Shown here: positions 58,541 to 64,000 of the stretch, piece after piece | How positions within the stretch are numbered: the stretch's first letter is position 1 | How the letters are laid out: every line of letters begins with the position of its first letter | Assembly (NCBI GenBank): GCA_049302575.1 | Contig: JBAQMG010000027.1 | Coordinates: forward strand, 1 to 64,000 | From: JBAQMG01 sp049302575 | Lineage (GTDB): Bacteria; Bacillota; Desulfitobacteriia; Desulfitobacteriales; Desulfitobacteriaceae | Reading direction: 5' to 3' | DNA: 64,000 nt | Program-made: the position numbers and the translations under genes | The notes under the pieces: generated by a model | The model's database searches: none | Told to the model about the DNA's origin: nothing | Seen by the model: only the letters and a program-made list of their open reading frames with translations

Positions 58541-58828
58541 ATGCCACAAATCAGACCGATTTCCGATCTTCGCAATAATTTTACCGAGATTTCCCGCATC
58601 GTCCATGAGGCGGGTGAGCCGGTTTTCCTGACCAAGAACGGCTACGGTGATATGGTTGTCATGAGCGTTGAGCAGTTCGAAGCGTTCAGGCAGGAGCGCC
58701 GAATTGATGTCGCCTTGCAGGAAGCCCAGAAGGAAGCCTTGGAGAATCCAATTCGCTATGACTTCGATGAGGTTTCTTCCAATCTTCGCAAGAAGTTGAT
58801 TGCAAAGCTGGATGGAGCCGATGCGTAG
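58541..58828 (+). CDS. Phd/YefM-family antitoxin
   Basis: 95 residues from ATG 58541 (AAGGAGGTG upstream). The N-terminal DNA-binding fold MPQIRPISDLRNNFTEISRIVHEAGEPVFLTKNGYGDMVVMS is the Phd/YefM signature. The helical C-terminal tail (ALENPIRYDFDEVSSNLRKKLI) would wrap the toxin. The operator lies just upstream. The toxin start overlaps its last codons. Confidence 0.92.
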   Translation: MPQIRPISDLRNNFTEISRIVHEAGEPVFLTKNGYGDMVVMSVEQFEAFRQERRIDVALQEAQKEALENPIRYDFDEVSSNLRKKLIAKLDGADA

Positions 58829-59117
58829 AATTGTCATGCTCCCTCGTGCCGCACAGGACTTAGAGGATGTGGTCGATTACCTTTCGCAATTCTACGCAAC
58901 CACTGCGCTAAAGCAGTACGACCGCATTGTTTCTAAAATACAAGAACTGCCCCACTTTCCACTTAAATATGAGGAATACGGAGCCGGTCATTACCGTTTT
59001 TCCTATCGCAGGATGATAGTGTACGACTACTTGGTATTTTATGCCGTGCTAGATGACACAATAGAAATCCATCGTATCCTACACGGAAAAAGGGACATCG
59101 GAAGATACTTGGATTGA
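58821..59117 (+). CDS. RelE/ParE-family toxin
   Basis: 98 residues from ATG 58821, overlapping the antitoxin stop by 8 bp. MRRIVMLPRAAQDLEDVVDYL, then LPHFPLKYEEYGAGHYRFSYRRMIVYDYLVFYAVLDDTIEIHRILHGKRDIGRYL, match the RelE/ParE fold with the conserved RRMIVxxYLVFY strand and the C-terminal RILHGxRD. Whether it cleaves mRNA (RelE) or blocks gyrase (ParE) cannot be decided from sequence; Phd/YefM pairing occurs with both. Confidence 0.9.
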   Translation: MRRIVMLPRAAQDLEDVVDYLSQFYATTALKQYDRIVSKIQELPHFPLKYEEYGAGHYRFSYRRMIVYDYLVFYAVLDDTIEIHRILHGKRDIGRYLD

Positions 59118-59132
59118 ATATTAATGCCTCGG

Positions 59133-59155
59133 GTAGCCGCAGTTTTTGCGGCTAC
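59133..59155 (+). terminator. Terminator after the toxin gene
   Basis: GTAGCCGCA and TGCGGCTAC form a 9-bp stem, followed by TGCCTTTT. Confidence 0.75.
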
Positions 59156-59175
59156 TGCCTTTTCCGACCCTTCTA

Positions 59176-59203
59176 ATCATTTTGCTGATGTCAGCAAAAT
59201 GAT
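59176..59203. repeat. Perfect 13-bp inverted repeat
   Basis: ATCATTTTGCTGA, TG, TCAGCAAAATGAT. No clear T-run; may be a terminator or the end of a lost element. Confidence 0.5.
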
Positions 59204-59249
59204 CCCGTATTAGGCTTTGCTTCCATTATGCCGTGTTTGATAAAAAGAG

Positions 59250-59450
59250 CACAGAATTGAGCAACTTAAGAAAGAGCATTCTGCAGAGAAGGAGGATCTG
59301 AGCAATCAGCTATTAAATGATTCGGGTAAGGTTACAGCTAAGATAGCTAAATCCTTTGCTGAAAGTGAGTTTGAGAAATACCGAATTGTGCAGGAAAGAT
59401 TGTTTCAGTCGGATTTTGATAAGTTTGCTAAAGAATTATTAGAAAAATAG
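59250..59450 (+). pseudogene. C-terminal remnant of a RhuM-family protein
   Basis: An open frame without a start (HRIEQLKKEHSAEKEDLSNQ onward, then FAESEFEKYRIVQERLFQSDFDKFAKELLEK) matches the coiled C-terminus of RhuM-type proteins, which end with ESExEKYRxxQDxxFxSDFDK. The rest of the gene is gone. The spacer from 59451 to 59600 holds nothing else that I recognise. Confidence 0.6.
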
Positions 59451-59600
59451 AAATGGATGCAAGAAGCGTTTGCCCCTTCCAAAGCGACTATTGACATCTA
59501 AATCCAATATTTCGGGGAAAAGCATACCTCTGTTGTATCAATAAGGGATGGACTGCCATAACTTATAGTGATGAGTTAGGGGAAGGGATGGATCCCAAAC

Positions 59601-60650
59601 ATGAAAATTGGTGTCGTTGGTCTGGGTAATATCGGCTTTAATCTTTTCACTTACCTCTGTCGTATATTTCCGGGAAAGGTCATCGGGGTGGATGTGAATG
59701 AGAGTAGGGTCAACGAATTACAGAGCAAGGGTTATCGGGTGACCTCGGATTATCGAGAATTAACAGGGATAGATGTTTGGTTAATGGCTCCTTCCACGGG
59801 TAATCAGGGGCAAAACCTATTTTCGGCCTTAGCGCAGATGATCATCTTTCCAGGTTCTTTAATTTCCATTGAATCGACGTTGCCTCCGGGAACAATGAGG
59901 CGTGTGCGAGAATTTTTAGAGGAAAAAGGGTTCAGATTAGGAACTGATATTTTCTTGATTCATGTACCCCATAGGGTAATGTTTGGTGTTGATAAAACTG
60001 TTTGTGATACCCCACGGGTAATGGGGGCCTTTACAAGTGCCTGTCTAGAAAAGGGGCGTCATTTTTATACTCCGTTGGTTCCCCTTCTAGTTGAAGTTTC
60101 CGATGTCCGGGTGGCGGAGCTGTCTAAGGTGGTTGAGAATGTAAAGCGCTATGTTGATGTAGCCTTTGCTCAGGAAATTTATGGCTATTGTGTGGATCAG
60201 GGAATGGATTATAACGAGCTAAGATTGGCAGTAAATAGTAAAAATAACGTCGAACTTCTGGGTACAGACTGGGGTATTGGTGGGGAGTGCTTGCCTAAAG
60301 ACATGGGCTTCTTACGGACTGTTTGTCCTTCAACCTTGTTGGAAGGGGCGGAACAGGCGGATAGGGAGTACCAGGATAGGCTCGTACAACAAGTGGGCAG
60401 TGCTAAGCAGGTTTTAGTTAGGGGTTTAAGCTATAAAACAGGGGTTAAGGATCTTAAGCATAGCAGAGGGGTCGATTTGGTCAGAGCTTTAGAAGCGGCA
60501 GGGAATACCGTCTGGGTGGAAGACCCTTTATTTACTCCTGAGGAGTTAAGGCGAGCGGGCTTTAAGGCCTATGATGAGAGCGATCTGGGGAGTGAAAAAC
60601 AAATGGATAGGGTGGTGTTGGAGCGGCAAAGGGCCTTAGATCAAAAATAA
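59601..60650 (+). CDS. UDP-sugar 6-dehydrogenase (UDP-glucose/UDP-ManNAc type)
   Basis: 349 residues. NAD-binding MKIGVVGLGNIGFNLFTYL, IESTLPPGTMRRVREFL, the central helix LSKVVENVKRYVDVAFAQEIY with the conserved lysine, and the active-site segment GIGGECLPKDMGFL with Cys near residue 230. The C-terminal UDP-binding part (VLVRGLSYKTGVKDLKHSRGVDLV) is short. Oxidises a UDP-sugar to the uronic acid. Shorter than the usual 400-450 residues, mostly at the C-terminus. A broken paralog lies at 47286. GGAAGGGATGG precedes ATG 59601. Confidence 0.87.
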   Translation: MKIGVVGLGNIGFNLFTYLCRIFPGKVIGVDVNESRVNELQSKGYRVTSDYRELTGIDVWLMAPSTGNQGQNLFSALAQMIIFPGSLISIESTLPPGTMRRVREFLEEKGFRLGTDIFLIHVPHRVMFGVDKTVCDTPRVMGAFTSACLEKGRHFYTPLVPLLVEVSDVRVAELSKVVENVKRYVDVAFAQEIYGYCVDQGMDYNELRLAVNSKNNVELLGTDWGIGGECLPKDMGFLRTVCPSTLLEGAEQADREYQDRLVQQVGSAKQVLVRGLSYKTGVKDLKHSRGVDLVRALEAAGNTVWVEDPLFTPEELRRAGFKAYDESDLGSEKQMDRVVLERQRALDQK

Positions 60651-60696
60651 GGTTCAATGGACGACCGTGAATTGCTTAGAAAAAGGAGTAAAGCAG

Positions 60697-61614
60697 ATGG
60701 CCAAAATATTAGTAACAGGGAGTAAAGGAACGTTAGGTTCGCGATTGGTAGAAGTATTGCAAAACCTGGGACATGAGGTTTGGGAAGTTGATTTGCAACA
60801 CCATCTCGGGGAGAAATATATTAGGGCGGACATCTCTGAGTATCGCCAGTTAGAACGGGTTTTTGAGCAAAATTATGATTGTGTCTTTCATTTAGCTGCT
60901 GAATTTGGCCGTATTAATGGAGAACATTATTATGACACACTTTGGAAAACAAACGTAATTGGGACTCGTAACATTTTAGAATGGCAATTGAAAAAAGGGT
61001 TTAAACTCATATTTACAAGCTCCTCCGAAATATACGGGGAAGCAGCGGAACCCCTTTTGACCGAAGATTTGCCTTTAAAAAAGACGATTATTCAGCATAA
61101 TGACTACGCTTTAACCAAGTGGGCTAATGAAGTTCAGATCATAAATTTCGAAAAAAAATACCAATCTCCGATTGTTAGACTGCGCTTATTCAATGCTTAT
61201 GGCCCAGGGGAGTACTATCATTCCTACCGTAGTGTTGTTTGCCTCTTTATCTACCGGGCGTTAAAGGGGATTCCTTATGAAGTTTATGAGAGCTACTACC
61301 GTGTTTTTATGTATGTCGATGATTTAATTCCGACTATAGCTAACGTGGCAAATAACTTTAAGCCCGGTGAGGTTTACAACATCGGAGGAACGGAATATCG
61401 CAGTGTCAAAGATTTAAGTGAGTTAGTGTTAAACTATACGGGCGGTGATCCGAGCCTAGTGAAGTATCTTCCAGAAGACAAACACAATACAGTCAGTAAA
61501 CGACCAGATATTAGCAAAGCGACGGCTGATCTTGGTCATAACCCAAAGGTATTGCTAGAAGAGGGATTACCCATTACCGTAGAGTGGATGAAGACGATAT
61601 ATCGTAGTTCGTAG
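60697..61614 (+). CDS. NAD-dependent nucleotide-sugar epimerase/dehydratase (SDR)
   Basis: 305 residues from ATG 60697 (AAAAGGAG upstream; MAKILVTGSKGTLGSRLVEVL). Extended SDR pattern: VFHLAAEFGRING, FTSSSEIYGEAAEP, DYALTKWANEVQI with catalytic Tyr/Lys, RLFNAYGPGEYYHSYRSVV, FMYVDDLIPTIANV, YNIGGTEYRSVKDL. Resembles the UDP-glucose 4-epimerase/GDP-mannose dehydratase group; exact reaction unknown. It follows the UDP-sugar dehydrogenase in one operon, so a uronic-acid epimerase is one possibility. Confidence 0.83.
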   Translation: MAKILVTGSKGTLGSRLVEVLQNLGHEVWEVDLQHHLGEKYIRADISEYRQLERVFEQNYDCVFHLAAEFGRINGEHYYDTLWKTNVIGTRNILEWQLKKGFKLIFTSSSEIYGEAAEPLLTEDLPLKKTIIQHNDYALTKWANEVQIINFEKKYQSPIVRLRLFNAYGPGEYYHSYRSVVCLFIYRALKGIPYEVYESYYRVFMYVDDLIPTIANVANNFKPGEVYNIGGTEYRSVKDLSELVLNYTGGDPSLVKYLPEDKHNTVSKRPDISKATADLGHNPKVLLEEGLPITVEWMKTIYRSS

Positions 61615-61655
61615 TTCGTAGTTCGAATATCGAATATCGAATATCGAATATCGAT
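61603..61655. repeat. 7-bp tandem array
   Basis: GTAGTTC (three copies) passes without a break into GAATATC (four copies), starting inside the last codons of the epimerase gene. A textbook example of a unit change without loss of the 7-bp phase. Confidence 0.85.
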
Positions 61656-61670
61656 TAAGGAGGGCCGCTA

Positions 61671-62405
61671 ATGCTAATACCTAGAGTTAGTGTAGTCATC
61701 CCAACGTACAATCACGTCCGGTATCTACCCTATGCCCTTGATAGTGTCATCAATCAGGGTTATCCAAATCTTGAGGTGTTTGTGATTGATGATGGTTCCA
61801 ACGATGGAACAGCCCAAATAGTGAATCTCTATCGTTCAAAAATTAACTATATTTACAAAGAAAATGGGGGAACACCCAGCGCCTTAAATCTTGGGTTATC
61901 TCTTGCAACTGGTAAGTATATCTGCTGGTTAAGTGCAGATGACATATTAATGGAAGGAAAAGTGGCCAAACAGGTTGGACTGATGGAAAGTGATTCGAGC
62001 TTGGGTTTAAGCTACACGAGCTTTGTGGTTATTGATGCCAATGGTAAAAAGCAATATGATGTAAATTCAACTTATTTTCCCGACAAGCAGGAAATGGTGA
62101 CTAAGCTCATGGAGGGCTGTTTTATTAATGGATCTTCCGTAATGATGAGAAGTTCTGCTTTAAAGATAATAGGGAATTTCGACGAGAGTCTGCCCCAAGC
62201 GCATGATTATGATTTGTGGTTCCGCTTTCTTCGTCATTATTCATGCGGATTTCTGGAGGAACATCTGCTGGCCTATCGCTGGCACGGTGAAAATATGAGT
62301 CAAAATCCCAACGAAGCATGTTCTGCGATCGTTAGAGAGAGAGCTAAACAACTTTTTCCCGAGTGGTTAACAACGGAAACACCAATATGCTCAGAACCAC
62401 CGTAG
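61671..62405 (+). CDS. Family 2 glycosyltransferase
   Basis: 244 residues: VSVVIPTYNHVRYLPYALDSVINQ, VFVIDDGSNDGTAQIV, GGTPSALNLGLSLATGKYICWLSADDIL, then NGSSVMMRSSALKIIGNFDESLPQAHDYDLWFRFL. A classical single-domain GT-A enzyme with the SADD donor site. AAGGAGGG before ATG 61671. Cytoplasmic. Confidence 0.9.
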   Translation: MLIPRVSVVIPTYNHVRYLPYALDSVINQGYPNLEVFVIDDGSNDGTAQIVNLYRSKINYIYKENGGTPSALNLGLSLATGKYICWLSADDILMEGKVAKQVGLMESDSSLGLSYTSFVVIDANGKKQYDVNSTYFPDKQEMVTKLMEGCFINGSSVMMRSSALKIIGNFDESLPQAHDYDLWFRFLRHYSCGFLEEHLLAYRWHGENMSQNPNEACSAIVRERAKQLFPEWLTTETPICSEPP

Positions 62406-62445
62406 ATGTAGGGAACTAAAATAAGGGTAGAGGGGAAATCCTGAC

Positions 62446-63552
62446 ATGAAGATAATGACCATATTAGGTACGCGTCCAGAAATCATTCGCTTAAGCCGGA
62501 TCATTCCTCTTTTAGATGACCTTTGTGATCATATCCTCGTGCATACAGGCCAAAATTTTGAGCGGACGTTAAGTGATATATTTTTTACTGAACTAAAGTT
62601 GAGGTCACCAGATTATTTGCTAAACTGTCGGGCTTCGACATTGATGGGTCAAATCGGCGAGATACTCCGCGGGTGTGAACAGGTGATGCTTAAAGAGCAG
62701 CCTGATCGCCTGCTTATTTTAGGGGATACCAATAGTGCCTTAGCGGCGATGGTCGCTAAACGGCTACGGATTCCGGTTTACCATATGGAGGCGGGTAACC
62801 GTTGTTATGATGATCGTGTGCCGGAGGAAATCAACCGCCGAGTTATCGATCATTGCAGCGATATTTTATTGCCTTACACAGAACGAAGTCGGGCTAATTT
62901 GCTTAGTGAAGGGATTAACGGGGAACGTATTTATGTTACTGGTAACCCGATATGGGAAGTTCTCAAGCATTACGCAGACAGGATTGAACAAAGTCAAATT
63001 CTGCAGGCTTTGAGAGTAGCCAGCAAAGGCTATTTTCTAGTGACCTTGCATCGGGCCGAAAATGTCGACGATGAGGAACGTCTCACCAAATTCATAAACG
63101 CCCTAGATAGATTAGCTGCAGAATATGGGAGGCCACTTATTTGCTGTCTTCATCCCCGTACTCGTTCCCGGTTGGAGAAGCAAAGCAGGACTTTTGCCGG
63201 AACCGGCATCCAGGTCGTGGAACCGTTAGGCTTATTCGATTTTGTATTTCTAGAGCAAAATGCCTTTTGTGTTTTGAGCGATAGTGGGACAGTCCAAGAA
63301 GAGTGTTGTCTCTATAAAATACCTAATGTGACTTTACGGGATGTAACCGAACGACCGGAAACATTGGAGGCGGGAAGCAATTTGCTTGCTGGATGTGAAC
63401 TGGAAGTAATCTCGCAGGCGGTGAGAACAGTTTTAAGTCAGGGCTCGGACTGGGAGCCTCCACCAGAATACTTGGCGCCAAAAGTAAGTCGAAAGGTTAG
63501 CAAAATAATTCTAGGTGGGGGTACAACAGTGAAGCCTTACAACAAAAAGTAA
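62446..63552 (+). CDS. UDP-GlcNAc 2-epimerase family (FnlC/WecB-like)
   Basis: 368 residues: MKIMTILGTRPEIIRLSRIIPLLD, VHTGQNFERTLSDIFF, LILGDTNSALAAMVAKRLRIPVYHMEAGNRCYDDRVPEEINRRVIDH, VTGNPIWEVL, LVTLHRAENVDDEERL and SDSGTVQEECCLYKIPNVTLRDVTERPETLEAGSN. The last motif is the conserved donor-binding segment of non-hydrolysing 2-epimerases. The REIIRLSRII start and GNRCYDDRVPEE form are, as I recall, nearer FnlC/CapG (C2 epimerisation in UDP-FucNAc synthesis) than WecB. With the FnlA/FnlB-like pair at 50.8-52.8 kb it could complete that route. GAGGGGAAA before ATG 62446. Confidence 0.87.
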   Translation: MKIMTILGTRPEIIRLSRIIPLLDDLCDHILVHTGQNFERTLSDIFFTELKLRSPDYLLNCRASTLMGQIGEILRGCEQVMLKEQPDRLLILGDTNSALAAMVAKRLRIPVYHMEAGNRCYDDRVPEEINRRVIDHCSDILLPYTERSRANLLSEGINGERIYVTGNPIWEVLKHYADRIEQSQILQALRVASKGYFLVTLHRAENVDDEERLTKFINALDRLAAEYGRPLICCLHPRTRSRLEKQSRTFAGTGIQVVEPLGLFDFVFLEQNAFCVLSDSGTVQEECCLYKIPNVTLRDVTERPETLEAGSNLLAGCELEVISQAVRTVLSQGSDWEPPPEYLAPKVSRKVSKIILGGGTTVKPYNKK

Positions 63553-63648
63553 GGCTAAGCACCAGCCGACTTTTCTCTGGAAGTTAACAATATAGCTTAT
63601 GGGAGCCCAGGTTTATCTGTTACTCTGTCTGCATTGCAACTTATAGCG

Positions 63649-63675
63649 AAGGACGGCCATTCTTCGACCGTCCTT
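63649..63675 (+). terminator. Terminator
   Basis: AAGGACGG and CCGTCCTT form an 8-bp stem followed by TTAT, at the end of the sugar operon. Confidence 0.75.
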
Positions 63676-63780
63676 TATCGAGAGAAGTTCTTTTTGGGTA
63701 GTAAGGTAACGGTCATATTCATACTTAACTAGTTTGATTTCCTAAGTCTTCAGATATGTAACACGAAACTAAAAAATATA

Positions 63781-64000
63781 TTGGAAGTTGATGCTAATGT
63801 TAAATACACTCTATCAGATAAATTATGGAGTTACCTTCAGGTTTATGCTGTAAAGCATAAGGCGAAAGGCAATGGATTTGGATATGGATTAGCTGACCTC
63901 AATGGATACACAAGAACGTTGAGTGCAAGATATTAGATGGTTCTGAAATCCTTATTTCGCAGTTGGGGTGTAATCCTAGAAGATTGACGCCACGTGAATG
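63781..64000 (+). pseudogene. C-terminal fragment of a C5 cytosine DNA methyltransferase (runs out of window)
   Basis: LEVDANVKYTLSDKLWSYLQ, then GNGFGYGLADLNGYTRTLSARY, a stop with frame change near 63932, then DGSEILISQLGCNPRRLTPRE. These are the last conserved blocks (kYxLSdk, GxGFGYG, tLsArY, RrLTPrE) of Dcm-type enzymes. The catalytic PCQ block and N-terminus are absent upstream, so this is debris of a restriction-modification or orphan methylase gene; it may continue beyond 64000. Confidence 0.75.

Noticed and set aside
58397..58837. 146-codon reverse-strand frame over the antitoxin gene
   Set aside because: It ends in the translated tRNA fragment (FRPSAP) and is antisense to the well-supported Phd/YefM antitoxin.
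61603..61655. Short repeats considered as a CRISPR array
   Set aside because: The unit is 7 bp with no spacers; no cas gene is seen anywhere in the window.

Overview
The window reads as chromosome of a low-to-moderate GC, endospore-forming, anaerobic Firmicute. The order spoVE/ftsW - murG - murB - murA - divIB - sbp - ftsZ - spoIIGA - sigE - sigG - ymxH ... ylmE - sepF - yggT - divIVA - ileS is the Gram-positive division and sporulation cluster. Its details (a small basic protein gene, a two-component pair and an HlyD-like protein between the pgeF position and ylmE, and a large polyferredoxin regulator nearby) suggest the Desulfosporosinus/Desulfitobacterium group. That placement is from memory of gene order, not from a search.

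Region 1 (1-24.1 kb) is core. It holds peptidoglycan precursor synthesis (murG, murB, murA), divisome genes (ftsW-like, divIB, sbp, ftsZ, sepF, yggT, divIVA), the mother-cell and forespore sigma factors with the SpoIIGA protease, a PhoP/PhoR-like pair, and a T-box-controlled ileS. It has been disturbed between 11.1 and 13.7 kb: an amidase/secreted-protein pair lies between two copies of a terminator-like repeat, next to an IS1182-family transposase remnant and a truncated pgeF. A decayed comB and an intact pduL follow ileS.

Region 2 (24.2-28.1 kb) holds an 807-residue fusion of a cyclic-nucleotide-binding domain, a degenerate sigma54-type AAA domain and a NosR-like membrane polyferredoxin, then a compact locus that looks like a type III (RNA-antitoxin, TenpIN-type) toxin-antitoxin system with a perfect consensus promoter, a short structured RNA, a terminator hairpin and a toxin gene.

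Region 3 (28-63.6 kb) is a large accessory island probably devoted to the spore surface. It contains about a dozen glycosyltransferases (GT2 with TPR tails, GT4, CgeB-like), two DUF6385-type proteins, a YVTN beta-propeller protein, a propeller/coiled-coil protein, a BclA-like collagen protein preceded by two free-standing copies of its head domain, and nucleotide-sugar genes (FnlA/FnlB/FnlC-like UDP-N-acetyl-fucosamine route, a LegB-like dehydratase, a nucleotidyltransferase, a UDP-sugar dehydrogenase). A plausible reading is that the sugar genes feed the glycosyltransferases, which decorate the threonine-rich collagen-like and other surface proteins late in sporulation.

The island is peppered with decay and transfer marks: a partial UDP-sugar dehydrogenase copy, a second truncated toxin-antitoxin copy, the 3' end of a tRNA gene, a YefM/ParE-type toxin-antitoxin pair, RhuM and cytosine methyltransferase fragments. 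Across the whole window, more than a dozen intergenic spots carry degenerate tandem arrays whose unit is always 7 bp while the unit sequence changes from spot to spot.
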